Notes: generated from the sequence alone by a model not told the origin. A DNA stretch of 64,000 nt from Pachyseris speciosa (GCA_016490735.1 JAEMWC010000032.1:533501-597500); one strand, 5' to 3'. Positions 57,505 to 63,268 are shown, counted from the first letter of the stretch. Numbers and translations are program-made.

Positions 57505-58868
57505 CAAAATTCGCCCAGAGGCAGGTGGGCATACAATAGAATACTAGTAGGTCCCCTGCTAAGTAAACCCACCACCTAACTATTCCCCTAAGAAATTGAT
57601 ACCCATTCCCTGGAACCCCAATAAAAATAACAAAGAAAACCAAAAGAAAGAAATATTCAGAAGAAAAAAAGTTAACAAGAACAACGTGTAACAGTATTGG
57701 CACGGTGACACTTCAAATAGACTAATTTATAAGAACGAATATGCCAGAGTAGAGCGATATACGCCTGTGTTGGGGAACACCCTTCAACTGTACTTTATAC
57801 TTGTTTTTAGGGTTGCAATACACAGGGAGATTGTTAATGTACAAGTTGAGATGCTCAGACAATTCCAAATTCAACAGGTGAGTAATATCTATTTCTTGGA
57901 ATAAACGTTTTCTTATTGTAGTCGTTAGTCTGTTACAAATTCATGCCAGAGTTTCTGACAGTTTAGTCATCACCTCTTGTTCAGACCATAGTTTATCTGT
58001 GTTAACTTTTTAAAATGCTCAAAATTACACGCGCGATGATTGCTGGAATTGAATGCATTATATCTCAACATATGCACGCAACTCACGTTACGCGCGTGCA
58101 TTGTGGAATTATAATACACACAGGCTACGTCACACGTGTGTGCCCAAATCTCTGGACATTTTATAATCAAAATAAAGTAAAAATAATAAAATATATGTGA
58201 TTCAATCCATATTTGGCATTATTTTGAACATAAAAGCAAAATGTGGGGGTTGGAGTGTCGTCAAATTTCATCAGCTGACTTCCGGTATAAAAACTCGCGT
58301 AAGTGTGTGGGACATTTTGTGAAAGAAATAAAAAACTTGTTCCTCGTGCATTGTTGAGTAATATAAGCACTTGGGAATTTTTAGGAACACTTGAGAAGTG
58401 CGAGAAGCACTCGCCCACAACTCGTGTTCTTAAAAATTCCTTTGTGCTAATATAACTCAACAATGCACTCAGTGCGTTTTCGATTTCTTTATTATTTAAA
58501 GGTCTAAGCTCCCACGAGTCTACTGTAGCTCAGTGTTTGAGCATCCAGACTAGTAATGGGAGGGTCATAGGTTCGGTTTAATGGCCTAAGCTCGCACGAG
58601 TCTACTGTAGCTCAGTGGTAGAACATCCGAATGAGTAGTCGGGAGGTCACAGGTTCGATTACTGTTGGGAGAAATCGGAAAATTGTTTTACGAGTATGGG
58701 TGTGACAGTATTGAATGACCATATCTTATTTGTTTTTCCATGTTTCCACTTGTTTTCAAACAGAATGAACTCAAAGGGATTATAGAGAAATATTCCGTGA
58801 ATGAAGCATTAGTGAGAGAAATTGAGCGTCTAAAGGAGGAAAACAACAGACTTAAGTCCAAATACTGA
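16279..58868 (+). CDS. NEDD1: NEDD1, WD40 gamma-tubulin ring complex adaptor (14 coding exons)
   Basis: NEDD1 targets the gamma-tubulin ring complex to centrosomes and spindle microtubules. Exons: 16279-16408, 17510-17598, 18410-18526, 23449-23589, 39314-39543, 40538-40626, 40754-40857, 42454-42658, 46639-46716, 50545-50995, 52439-52527, 53854-54046, 57811-57877, 58764-58868. Total is 2088 nt, 695 residues; the human protein has about 660. Residues 1-300 form the WD40 propeller (ASSGGDIKIWD, LNIWDMK, FNWNDTSIASGS, VGLDKRIVFYD, AHKTSVQSLSFQ). Residues 300-600 are low complexity with two FSP(L/I) motifs. Residues 615-695 are the gamma-tubulin-binding helical end (LPFQVQFIKNLIDESLDEFR, EKYSVNEALVREIERLKEEN). 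All phases agree. Exon 9 exists twice; only the downstream copy keeps frame. Confidence 0.95.
16409..17509 (+). other. NEDD1 intron 1
   Basis: Mostly featureless AT-rich sequence. Contains the small palindromic repeat at 17158-17301. Confidence 0.7.
17158..17301. repeat. Palindromic MITE-like repeat in NEDD1 intron 1
   Basis: The arm 'catgactgagctagtaaggg' with 'tctattcctggttt' is complemented by 'aaaccaggaataga' and 'tgactcggtcatg' at the right end. About 50-base arms; no coding potential. Confidence 0.55.
17510..17598 (+). CDS. NEDD1: NEDD1 exon 2
   Basis: Acceptor caccatcag|atcaatg, donor gctggg|gtgagt. Encodes NQCLASAANDKVVVTYMKGD and the following strand; starting here restores the N-N-x-LA/VTAS pattern of NEDD1. 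Confidence 0.88.
18410..18526 (+). CDS. NEDD1: NEDD1 exon 3
   Basis: Acceptor attatag|gaagga, donor tacaag|gttggt; 39 codons, phase 0. WD40 blade with LLTGGKSKTLNIWDMKTK. The downstream intron received the Ty3/gypsy element. Confidence 0.92.
18546..18697 (+). repeat. 5' LTR remnant
   Basis: Left limit uncertain. Contains AATAAA near 18654 and ends in TTACA immediately before the primer-binding site. No second copy recognised downstream. Confidence 0.4.
18675..19838 (+). pseudogene. Ty3/gypsy gag (capsid and zinc knuckle)
   Basis: Open frame of 387 codons. The conserved part starts around 18900 (FDASSADRRGAFKFFVANFR), includes SIQAWHTLVHLEYQKCNFPP and ends with two CCHC-like knuckles (CIWCGRAAHSSC and CHGCGKRGHWQQVC). 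The nominal first methionine at 18675 lies within the LTR/PBS zone, so the true start is probably downstream. Packages element RNA in intact relatives. Overlaps the pol frame, which suggests a frameshift-type gag-pol junction. Confidence 0.75.
18698..18709 (+). promoter_or_regulatory. Putative tRNA primer-binding site of the gypsy element
   Basis: TGGTGTCAGAAG, adjacent to the LTR end; the TGG(T/C)xxCAGA pattern is the usual tRNA-complementary start in gypsy elements. Confidence 0.5.
19534..21303 (+). pseudogene. Ty3/gypsy pol: protease, reverse transcriptase, start of RNase H
   Basis: The protease motif FQVDSGCSCNTI begins the conserved part near 19826. RT is well preserved: KPTPWISYMVV, FSVFDIKDAFQNIEL, RLPFGISSAP and the catalytic box NIADDIIVVG. 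RNase H begins with VLQVDASEYGLGAALLQ. The frame stops at 21301-21303. The protein clearly continues in the next frame, so there is a one-base loss at about 21300. Confidence 0.85.
21299..21721 (+). pseudogene. Ty3/gypsy RNase H, second part
   Basis: Carries the rest of RNase H (IEKETLAIIHAFHKFDQLLF, VHSDHQPLETIF, RKGSTLHIADTLSRAPLP) in a frame shifted from the preceding part. A TGA interrupts it at about 21308. Downstream of 21650 the sequence is degraded. Confidence 0.75.
21790..22460 (+). pseudogene. Ty3/gypsy integrase
   Basis: HHCC zinc-binding start (HTAHRG, then CQSCTTC). The core domain shows VDHYSDLYEIDRLP, VTDNGAQFTSDLF and SNGRAEAAVKSAK, consistent with the D,D,E triad. A frameshift near 22440-22455 throws the downstream part into another frame. 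Confidence 0.8.
22455..23093 (+). pseudogene. Ty3/gypsy integrase C-terminus and proline-rich tail
   Basis: Starts with LFGRALRTELPQTA-like sequence that should be continuous with the integrase, includes a GPRSYLIDT stretch typical of the C-terminal DNA-binding part, then about 100 residues rich in P, S and T. Ends at a stop at 23091-23093. Confidence 0.65.
23449..23589 (+). CDS. NEDD1: NEDD1 exon 4
   Basis: Acceptor ttgttag|gatcac, donor actcag|gtaggc; 47 codons, phase 0. Blade with DHKDVVSCVIFNWNDTSIAS. Confidence 0.93.
23936..24378. repeat. CCCTATTTCAGACC repeat and poly-C tract
   Basis: Five or more dispersed copies of TACCCTATTTCAGACC-like words occur between 24027 and 24290. Edge sequences are 'gaggggtactccc' and 'ccatataagggaga', then a run of 17 C (24362-24378). 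Probably a degenerate MITE; the 140-codon open frame over it is not protein-like. Confidence 0.4.
24419..24563. repeat. Dispersed repeat B, left copy
   Basis: 'ggaactagattcgcacagtc' through 'gcaaatttgacctg' reappears inverted at 31983-32136 with about 85% identity by eye. Confidence 0.6.
25916..25989 (-). other. tRNA-like sequence, minus-strand copy
   Basis: GGCTTCA and TGAAGTCC can pair as an acceptor stem; box A-like TAGCTCAGTCGGTTAGAGCA and box B-like GGGTTCAAACC are present. The anticodon stem does not pair properly, so this looks like a SINE head or tRNA pseudogene, not a working tRNA. Confidence 0.55.
26029..26112 (+). other. tRNA-like sequence, plus-strand copy
   Basis: Same domain as the minus-strand copy. 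Here the T-arm is disturbed by an insertion of about 9 bases (acgggtccaa), which would spoil a tRNA fold. Confidence 0.5.
27547..27765. repeat. ATTGAAGG palindromic module, copy 1
   Basis: The ends ATTGAAGGGCTGAGAGCATA and their complement, with arms continuing through 'cccaaatgacttttagggc'. Almost identical to copy 3 (30646-30867). Confidence 0.7.
29525..29890. repeat. Telomere-like repeats in the core of element I
   Basis: Interrupted CCCTAA/CCCTAG units at 29555-29665 and TTAGGG units, inverted, at 29824-29885. Matching TTAGGG-rich sequence is in element II at 35460-35545, so these belong to the element. Confidence 0.6.
29952..30174. repeat. ATTGAAGG palindromic module, copy 2
   Basis: Ends ATTGAAGGGCTGAAAGCAAA and complement ending ACCCTTCAAT; interior differs from copies 1 and 3. 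Confidence 0.6.
30646..30867. repeat. ATTGAAGG palindromic module, copy 3
   Basis: Near-identical to copy 1 in the same orientation; marks the right end of composite element I. Confidence 0.7.
31535..33476. mobile_element. Inverted-repeat element with TCAT target duplication
   Basis: A perfect ~26-base terminal repeat (GGCCACGTGCACGAAGTTGG at the left end, complement at the right end), flanked by TCAT at 31531-31534 and 33477-33480. The interior has 'ttttgccttttttgc' runs (31855-31925) that translate to a lysine/alanine-rich frame on the minus strand, taken as repeat and not gene. Includes dispersed repeat B (31983-32136). Confidence 0.6.
31983..32136. repeat. Dispersed repeat B, right (inverted) copy
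   Basis: Reverse complement of 24419-24563. The two copies lie 7.4 kb apart in opposite orientation, across elements of different families. Confidence 0.6.
33477..33992. other. Intronic spacer
   Basis: Only a short (ACTTA)n tract at about 33771-33797 and a lone 'gagcccttcaattatt' (33887-33902), which resembles one end of the ATTGAAGG modules. Confidence 0.4.
33993..34510 (+). mobile_element. tRNA-derived SINE, family 1, plus strand
   Basis: Head TTAGCTCAGTTGGTAG with box B-like GGGTTCAAACC, then 'caacactcagggtctttaaa', 'gtcttctcagagaagga' and 'aagaactcacacactg', as in the copy at 14553-14912. The tail is (CCCATT)n at 34487-34510. The tails of the two copies differ in unit. Confidence 0.75.
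34511..34822. other. Intronic spacer
   Basis: AT-rich; no feature recognised. Confidence 0.4.
34823..35151. repeat. ATTGAAGG palindromic module, copy 4
   Basis: Ends ATTGAAGGCCTCGGAGCATA and complement; arms through 'tttttcgattttgc'. Nearly identical to copy 5. Confidence 0.7.
36275..37585 (+). repeat. 1.3-kb direct tandem duplication, unit 1
   Basis: From 'cctccatagaagc' to 'ggagcataaccat'. Differs from unit 2 by only a few substitutions and homopolymer length changes, so it is recent. Contains a perfect box B word (GGTTCGAATCC, about 36446) followed by a T run. Confidence 0.85.
37586..38900 (+). repeat. 1.3-kb direct tandem duplication, unit 2
   Basis: Second unit. The junction between units lies inside a palindromic module (only its first ~26 bases remain at 37560-37585), which shows the duplication began within that module. 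Confidence 0.85.
38876..39204. repeat. ATTGAAGG palindromic module, copy 5
   Basis: Near-identical to copy 4; right boundary of element II, followed by a (TTGA)n tract at 39228-39260 and NEDD1 exon 5. Confidence 0.7.
39314..39543 (+). CDS. NEDD1: NEDD1 exon 5
   Basis: Acceptor ccaacag|gctgtg, donor gagaaa|gtaagc. Encodes FSHFKKSLLGAVSDDSALNL through VGLDKRIVFYDVQGR, two consecutive blades. It follows the 15.7-kb repeat-filled intron 4. Confidence 0.95.
39574..39989. mobile_element. TA-flanked MITE in NEDD1 intron 5
   Basis: The left end CTGTAAAATCTCTATTAAG is matched by the complement of CTCAATAGAGCTTTTACGG, flanked by TA (39572-39573 and 39990-39991). The interior has repeated 'taataagcccccc' words. 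Mariner-like MITE. Confidence 0.6.
40538..40626 (+). CDS. NEDD1: NEDD1 exon 6
   Basis: Acceptor atttaag|gtcagt, donor ctagag|gtacat. Encodes TAESPLTSVDFMSDGATLAV, a close match to the NEDD1 family pattern. Confidence 0.93.
40754..40857 (+). CDS. NEDD1: NEDD1 exon 7
   Basis: Acceptor tttatag|gtaaaa, donor accaag|gtttgt. Encodes the last propeller blade (GKIYIYDLRSG, AHKTSVQSLSFQ). Confidence 0.93.
41425..41640 (+). mobile_element. 5'-truncated LINE fragment (end of RT ORF)
   Basis: One frame reads VWNSLPHDLTLSPRYTSFKT followed by SLKK, the usual C-terminal end of CR1/L2-like ORF2 proteins. Only the last ~35 codons remain. Confidence 0.6.
41694..41977. mobile_element. TIR element, family C, copy 1
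   Basis: The ends AGAGCGGTTTTCAATTGAGTG and their complement, with AAT on both flanks. The inner part has several 'attggc/accaat' words. Other copies lie at 51027-51314 and, partial, 55420-55500. Confidence 0.6.
42001..42221. repeat. TGAAGGGCT palindromic module in intron 7
   Basis: The arms TGAAGGGCTTGGTGGAAAAC with 'tatgctaagtg' and their complement at the right end. The outermost bases match the ATTGAAGG modules of intron 4; the rest differs. Confidence 0.6.
42454..42658 (+). CDS. NEDD1: NEDD1 exon 8
   Basis: Acceptor ttctgcag|gttaat, donor gagaaa|gtatgt. Ser/Pro/Gln-rich linker ending in DEEEDIFSPLRE; the FSPxR motif is shared with vertebrate NEDD1. Confidence 0.88.
44698..45469. mobile_element. 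MITE with CTTCACACTAGA ends
   Basis: CTTCACACTAGA at 44698 and TCTAGTGTGAAG ending at 45469; both subterminal regions are rich in 'acttg/caagt' words. No clear target duplication. Its right end coincides with the start of the exon 9 duplication. Confidence 0.5.
45455..46538 (+). repeat. Tandem segmental duplication, unit 1 (dead exon 9)
   Basis: From 'acttctagtgtgaag' to 'ggaactacagtggt'. Contains exon 9 copy 1 and a (TAAA)n tract (about 46480-46523). Confidence 0.9.
45555..45633 (+). pseudogene. NEDD1: Upstream duplicate of NEDD1 exon 9, frameshifted
   Basis: Same acceptor (tcttcag|taaaaa) and donor (agatg|gtaaga) as the copy at 46639-46716, but with an extra A in the run after 'ttcaaag', making 79 nt instead of 78. 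With exon 8 on its left it cannot join exon 9 or exon 10 in frame. It is therefore a dead copy, or a poison exon if it is ever spliced in. Confidence 0.8.
46539..47627 (+). repeat. Tandem segmental duplication, unit 2 (working exon 9)
   Basis: About 98-99% identical to unit 1 by eye, with small indels in homopolymers and in the (TAAA)n tract. Confidence 0.9.
46639..46716 (+). CDS. NEDD1: NEDD1 exon 9 (in-frame copy)
   Basis: 78 nt; continues exon 8 and joins exon 10 as KENNPPDG-SGVFSPIG. Lies in the second unit of a 1.09-kb tandem duplication. Confidence 0.85.
47886..48322 (+). repeat. 24-bp minisatellite
   Basis: About 18 copies of a unit of the form ATTTCATACCAATCAGAAAG plus AGAG, with some shortened units. 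Because the period is a multiple of three it stays open on both strands (FHTNQKER one way, MKSLFLIG the other), but units with lost bases shift the frame. Located inside intron 9, so not expected to be translated. Confidence 0.9.
49960..50066. repeat. Short palindrome in intron 9
   Basis: 'actgtaagttacgga' with 'cccattaatttatggc' is complemented by 'gccataaatcaatgggg' with 'tccgtaacttacagt'. MITE-sized foldback. Confidence 0.55.
50545..50995 (+). CDS. NEDD1: NEDD1 exon 10
   Basis: Acceptor caaaag|gttcag, donor tcatat|gtaagt. 451 nt of Ser/Thr/Ala-rich, probably disordered sequence beginning SGVFSPIGS; largest exon of the gene. Phosphorylation-rich middle regions are typical of NEDD1. Confidence 0.88.
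51027..51314. mobile_element. TIR element, family C, copy 2
   Basis: Same ends as 41694-41977 (TTTCAATTGAGTGT and complement) and same interior order. Confidence 0.6.
51477..51882. mobile_element. MITE with CAGTAAAAACC ends in intron 10
   Basis: CAGTAAAAACCTGCAACTAA and the complement ending TTTTTACTG. The right flank is TA, the left GA (probably mutated). Repeated 'aagaacct' words inside; similar in style to 39574-39989. Confidence 0.55.
52439..52527 (+). CDS. NEDD1: NEDD1 exon 11
   Basis: Acceptor aattatag|caccac, donor gtaaag|gttaga; 89 nt. Phase on both sides forces the frame ITTWITLADQEPSNGTGPGG. Another frame (APLGSPLPIRSHQ) is also open and looks equally protein-like but does not join its neighbours, so this exon is less certain than the others. 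Confidence 0.65.
52528..53853 (+). other. NEDD1 intron 11
   Basis: Featureless apart from family A repeat at 53495-53770. Confidence 0.6.
53495..53770. mobile_element. Palindromic repeat, family A, copy 2
   Basis: Diverged copy of 6108-6372 (tataaatctactaacatg; gatagatagtgagtag; 'gatagctgattcaggctg'). Confidence 0.5.
53854..54046 (+). CDS. NEDD1: NEDD1 exon 12
   Basis: Acceptor gtttcag|tgtcac, donor tttag|gtatga. Ends with LPFQVQFIKNLIDESLDEFR, the start of the conserved C-terminal gamma-tubulin-binding region. Confidence 0.92.
54752..54875. repeat. Palindrome in intron 12
   Basis: 'aagatggcgggatatt' and 'gtttatggacc' are matched by 'ggtccataaac' and 'aatatcccgccatctt' around a short loop. 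Confidence 0.65.
55420..55500 (-). mobile_element. TIR element, family C, partial copy
   Basis: One end only: 'aatcacagagtgaagcaatg' and 'tcaattgagaactgttct' match the inverted left end of the family C elements. Confidence 0.4.
56195..56802. mobile_element. Inverted-repeat element with CCGGGGATATTTAAGTTT ends
   Basis: 18-base terminal inverted repeat at both ends. The interior has no ORF; flanks show no certain duplication. Confidence 0.55.
57021..57303. repeat. Inverted repeat CAGAGGCCTCTTTTC in intron 12
   Basis: 'cagaggcctcttttctttgt' with 'attcag' at the left and its near-complement at 57278-57303. MITE-like. Confidence 0.5.
57464..57504. repeat. (TTTA)n microsatellite
   Basis: About ten uninterrupted TTTA units. 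Confidence 0.9.
57811..57877 (+). CDS. NEDD1: NEDD1 exon 13
   Basis: Acceptor tttttag|ggttgc, donor caacag|gtgagt. Encodes VAIHREIVNVQVEMLRQFQI, the amphipathic helix conserved in NEDD1. Confidence 0.94.
58345..58472. repeat. Palindrome in intron 13
   Basis: 'gtgcattgttgagtaatata' and 'ggaatttttaggaacac' are complemented at the right (gtgttcttaaaaattcc, 'tatataactcaacaatgcac'-like). Confidence 0.6.
58502..58670 (+). mobile_element. Two tandem tRNA-like SINE heads in intron 13
   Basis: 'cacgagtctactgtagctca' occurs twice (about 58515 and 58597), each followed by a box A-like TAGCTCAGTG and a box B-like GGTTCG. The second is more complete (ACAGGTTCGATTACTG). Probably a SINE with a duplicated or nested head. 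Confidence 0.55.
58764..58868 (+). CDS. NEDD1: NEDD1 exon 14 (last)
   Basis: Acceptor caaacag|aatgaa; stop TGA at 58866-58868. Coiled-coil end NELKGIIEKYSVNEALVREI then RLKEENNRLKSKY. Confidence 0.95.
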   Translation, partial: NELKGIIEKYSVNEALVREIERLKEENNRLKSKY

Positions 58869-59580
58869 AAATGATGCATTAACATGGTGAGTGGGATGCT
58901 GTAGCAACACAGGGTAACAAGTACAGTGTACATGAATCATGTTCAGCTACAAGCAGTCGCGAAAGCACTTGAGACGCACCTTGTTAAGACAGGGATTTTT
59001 ATACTGATCCTGACCCCCACTCAACCCTCCCCAGTCACATTGGAAAGGCGAGAGGGGACTTTTCAACGTTGTTGTCTTAAGCGTGTTGCAAAACGACGTT
59101 TTGCAAAGTGACAGTTGTTATTTTCCGTGAAGTGTCTCAACGTTTCAGAAATACGAGTTGTTAGCACAATTAAATTATTATAACGACAGTTATCGCTGTA
59201 ATCCCATTCAGTTATAATGATTTCATGATAACTGGATCTGCTGTAAAATACTTGTCGTTTAGGACATGTCCCCTCTGAGCTATGTCATTTTGTTTATTGT
59301 CATTTAGAACCACTGTCTGCAAAGTAGGTCTGTAGTTTGCTTTCTTTTGTTAAAGCCGGTAGCCACAGGTGGACAGGTGTTAAAAGTAGTACCTGGCATA
59401 ACTAACTTGTTTTACGTGTAATGTATCAAACACGAGAATAAGTGTTTCATCATATATGCAAACACTGAGAAGTGGGTTGTAGAAACGAGGCGCAGCTGAG
59501 TTTCTTTGACCGTCCTTGAGGTGTTTGGAAATTTCATGAAACACTCTTTCTAGTTAATAAAAAGATTTTTCGCTCTCGAT
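58869..59580. other. 3' flank of NEDD1
   Basis: Probable 3' UTR and intergenic sequence; ATTAAA occurs near 59168 but cannot be proven to be the signal used. Confidence 0.35.
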
Positions 59581-59593
59581 TTCTATCGCATGT

Positions 59594-60115
59594 TAGTATA
59601 AATTTACTAGCGTGCTATCACGAATTCCGTTCTCTGATTGGCAACGCTACTCGCTATCTATTCTGTACTAGATAGTGAGTAGCGGTTGTCAATGAAATGG
59701 CTGCCGCTTCCTCGCGTTTTTGAGGAGGATTTAGATAATTTACGTGTTTAGTTTTGAACGACTGGAAGATTTATACTAAAACAATTAGATTATTCACTCT
59801 CGATTTCTATCGCATATTAGTATAAATCTACTAGCGTCCTATCAGGAATTCCATTCTCTGATTGGCTGCGCTACTCGCTATCTATTCTGTACTAGATAGT
59901 GAGTAGCGGTTGTCAACGAAATGGCTGCCGCTTCTTCGCGTTTTCGAAGTGTCTGCGACGAGGATTTAGATAATTTACGTGTTTAGTTTTGAACGACTGG
60001 AAGATTTATACTAAAAGAAATAGATTATTCGCTCTCGATTTCTATGCGTGATAGCTGATTCGGGCTGTGCCCTCATCAGCTATCACGCGATAGGAATCGA
60101 GAGCGAATAACTAAT
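59594..60115. mobile_element. Palindromic repeat, family A, copies 3 and 4 in tandem
   Basis: Units 59594-59817 and 59818-60115 both start TAGTATAAAT(C/T)TACTAGCG and share 'tagatagtgagtagcggttg'. Only the second keeps the terminal 'gatagctgattcgggctg' hairpin. Confidence 0.6.
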
Positions 60116-60251
60116 TGTTAAATAGCTGATGAGGGCGCAGCCTGAATCGTGACCCAATAAAGCATTTAGGCCTTGTGTAAAGGGTAGTAGAAAAATATGT
60201 GGGCTAACCCTGTCAAAAGGAAACACGGTAAAAAGAACTAGCTTTTTTTTA

Positions 60252-60495
60252 TTAGAACAGGGAGGATACCATAGCATGTAAAACTAAACGCGTTCCTGTT
60301 AGAGTCCACTGGAAATAAAACATTCTAAAAAACGTTCTCCTAAACAATAAAATTGTTTCTGTTATTGTGTCCAACAGTTGTGTCCGTTGCTCCAGCGTAC
60401 AGGATCTTGTAACTCCATCCAGACACTCATCCAGCCAAGCTACAGCGGTTTCCTTCTCCATCTGCATCTGAGTCTCTTTTTCTTTTTGTTTTGTT
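60252..60495 (-). CDS. Candidate terminal exon of an unrecognised minus-strand gene
   Basis: On the minus strand a good acceptor (tattttcag|aacaaa) opens a frame with KEKETQMQMEKETAVAWLDE, CLDGVTRSCTLEQRTQLLDT and ITETILLFRR, ending at TAA (60252-60254), which overlaps AATAAA. The composition looks like a real helical protein end. No homologue recognised and no upstream exon could be joined with confidence. It would be convergent with NEDD1. Confidence 0.35.
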
Positions 60496-62264
60496 CTGAA
60501 AATAGGAATTTTGTGATAATTTTGTATTCTGGAAGCCCCTTTGCTTAATTGAGCAGCTCAGTACCAAAACAATATTTTCGTAGTGTTGAAAGCTGCATTT
60601 ATGAGGTTTATTCGCTACTACTATTGTTGGTATTATTTTCAAAACTAATAATAATAATAAGAAGAAGAAAATAAGAAAGAAAAGAAAAGAAATCAAGTTA
60701 TTTATATTTGGTTAAATTATAACAAGTTTGACCATTTTTAACATTTGCAGACGGGTTTATGAAAGCAATGAAAATGAACATATGTGTTTGCCAACGTTAT
60801 ACTGTGGCGTTTTTAAGCATAGCTATCCGGTGTGATTCCTATTGCAACAAAAACATCACGAATCTCGTGACCTTGTCTAAAGAGGTTATTGTGTACAGCT
60901 GAGAAACTGTCGACTTCCCAGTTATGCCGGCGTCATGGCACATGTTTGTAAGTTGTTACTTTTTTATTTAAGTCGAATCGCTGAGAGTGGCCTAGGCCAG
61001 TAAAGCGTTCCCCTATTTCCCAGTTGAGTTTGTAGTTTGACCTTTTTCAAAGCCTTCCAGAATAAAATTCTGGCCCATTTCCGTGTGCAGGGGATATGAC
61101 AGAGTTTCCAGTGTTTTGAAACCTTTAGTCAGCCCAGTTAGTCAGGTGGAATCGGCCATCCTGTTGACAGGTCAAACGTTTTAATGATTAGTTGAAATAG
61201 TTCAATGAATGTGAATGAAGTAGTTCAGTTGCTCAAGATAACTTATTCGCAATGAACTTTAAAAAAAAAAAATCCTGAAACACTGCTTGTCTGTGACATT
61301 GCTGAATTATTTGTTACTCATCATGTAGATAGATACTTGACTTTAGGGCAAACAGAAAGTTGGTGGTAATGTTACATTATTTGAACAACTGAGCTATGGT
61401 TTGAAACAAGTCGGTCGATCAGTTAAAAGCGAATATACTGAATATAGTAAAGCAGAAAATGCTATCGCTATGAAACACCAAATTGTTAGCAGCGCCGCTG
61501 ACGCTCAGGAATAGTTGAGGAAGAACAACGAGTAAGTTAAGACTTAAATAAGTTATAACTTGGAAACAGCAGGGAGAAAAAACCAAGAACACTGTAGATT
61601 TTTGCACGTTACAGGCTCTCAGAAGTGGGACTTGGGGAGGGGAGGGAAGGGGGCGCCTTTCCCTCCCCCAGCCCGGCTGTGTTTTCTTCGCTCTTTCAAG
61701 GCCTGGAACAGGCAAAGCAGATTTAGATTGTTCATCTTCATGTAACAATAGCTCAGAAATGAACATGGGTGATGAAAATGAAAAGAGCCAAGGTTTGAAG
61801 AGAACCAGCGGACGAGAAATTTTCTAGTGACTAAATGAAATTTTAAATTAAGTTACGGGAATTTTGGTGAAGGCAGTCTTAATTTTTTAAGCTAAGGGCC
61901 AAAAGGGGTGTCGTTAAGGTTGTTCATCCTAAATAATCGCAATGGATGAAATATTTGGAATCAGTAAACAGTTGATATGAAAATGTTAAATAAATTACTG
62001 GAAGCTATTTTAGGTATTTATACTGTGTTAAGTATTTTCGTAGGTCACAATGCTTTGTAAATAAAAGAATGTTGTAGTTTGTCGGTCGTTCTCACTTGAA
62101 TAAAAATATGAAAATAAATAACCGTTATTTACCTTCGGCACTATTTATGGCACACAAACTGACAAAGGCTAGTCGGGCCGAGCAAGTACATGAAAGAAAT
62201 AATTCAAATGAACGTAACGGGTTTAGAATCCCCACCGGCAGGAGGCAGACCAGTTGGCTATTTC

Positions 62265-62345
62265 ACAAGCGTGGCAGCGCTAGAGCGGGACTTGAACCCT
62301 GGGCCACCGCATTGCAAGTCCAGCGCTCTAACCACCCTGCCTCCA
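62265..62345 (-). mobile_element. tRNA-derived SINE head, family 2
   Basis: Minus strand: GGTTAGAGCGCTGGACTTG followed by box B-like GGGTTCAAGTCCCGC. SINE body, if any, continues toward lower coordinates. Confidence 0.6.
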
Positions 62346-62437
62346 TACCTTTTGATCTTACAGATAAATGACGATGGGATTTTTTTGAGTTTCTTGTTGA
62401 TTTCAAGGCAATGGCTAGTCTTAAATTTTGCTTCTAG

Positions 62438-62701
62438 GATTGATTATGGAGTGGCAAAACAAAGCAAACATCACAGGTTAGTTCCTGATGTAAACTAAAT
62501 GTTCAAATGATCTTCTAATAATCATGTTCAATTTTTGTCTTTCATACAGAAATATTAATAACGAAGGACGTTATTGAAAGTCTAGATGCCAAGCGTCGCT
62601 TCTTCGGGTGGAAAACCGCCCCGATCAGAAATAGAGTTAACCCGCCACTGAGACGCCTTAAATACTTTAAATTCGCAAGACACTTCAAGAAGACAACATA
62701 C
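62438..62701 (+). CDS. Candidate two-exon gene fragment, unrecognised
   Basis: Exon 62438-62476 (acceptor gcttctag|gattga, donor cacag|gttagt) joins exon 62550-62701 (acceptor catacag|aaatat, donor catac|gtgagt) in phase. From ATG at 62446 they give 61 residues: MEWQNKANITEILITKDVIE, SLDAKRRFFGWKTAPIRNRV, NPPLRRLKYFKFARHFKKTTY. Basic and without visible signal or domain. Where it goes next is unclear: joining the candidate exon at 63536 gives a stop after one codon. Function unknown; may be chance. Confidence 0.35.
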
Positions 62702-62802
62702 GTGAGTTAAAAGTAATATGTTATTGCCAATTTCGTGCATCCTCTTTACAAATAAGATCAAATAGTCATTGACTACGAATTTATAGGTAAAAATCTGCGT
62801 AC

Positions 62803-63075
62803 GACCTTAGTGACCCATCAGGCCGGCGCTCATCTCCGGTTTCCGTAACATGAAGCGACTAGGAGTATTTCTACCCTTCCCTCCGGATGGAATGCTAGTC
62901 CATCGCAGGGTTACTCTCAGGTCCGGTACCCATTCATACACCTGGGCGGAGAGAGGCACTGTGAGAGTAAAGTGTCTTACCCAAGAACACAACACAATGA
63001 CCTCGGCCAGGGCTCGAACCCGGACCGCTCGATCCGGAGTCCAGCGTGCTAACCATTAGGCCACCGCGCCTCCCC
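62803..63075 (-). mobile_element. tRNA-derived SINE, family 3
   Basis: Minus-strand head GGCCTAATGGTTAGCACGC with box B-like GGGTTCGAGCCC, then a conserved-type body 'ttcttgggtaagacacttta', 'ctcacagtgcctctctccgc' and 'gtatgaatgggtaccgg'. Such bodies are shared among metazoan SINE families; the exact one is not assigned. Confidence 0.75.
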
Positions 63076-63268
63076 TACGAAGTTATAGCTACATCGTAAT
63101 CACTAATGCCCTCAGATGACAAACACAGTGAGGCACCTGTTCTGAAAGTTGCCGAAATAATTGTTGCTACTTTCAAGGAGGGGGCCGCCTTTTTTTATGG
63201 CGAGGGGGGTCTCTAACTTGTGATTCTAAGGTCAGCTAGTGGCCAAGATTGAAAGGCATGTACTAAAT

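Larger units (their letters stand above)
54047..57810 (+). other. NEDD1 intron 12
   Basis: Contains several palindromic elements, listed separately, and around 55200-55415 a stretch ending 'accaataaagctgaagtaat' that may be a LINE 3' end. Otherwise no features recognised. Confidence 0.55.

Noticed and set aside
61085..61183. Plus-strand frame GYDRVSSVLKPLVSPVSQVE after an acceptor at about 61090
   Set aside because: Could not be joined in phase to any start or to the exon at 62438, and its donor is poor.
61419..61766. 115-codon minus-strand frame with SELLLHEDEQSKSALPVPGL
   Set aside because: Beginning looks plausible but the rest is hydrophobic low-complexity text, with no supporting splice sites linking it to the candidate exon at 60252.
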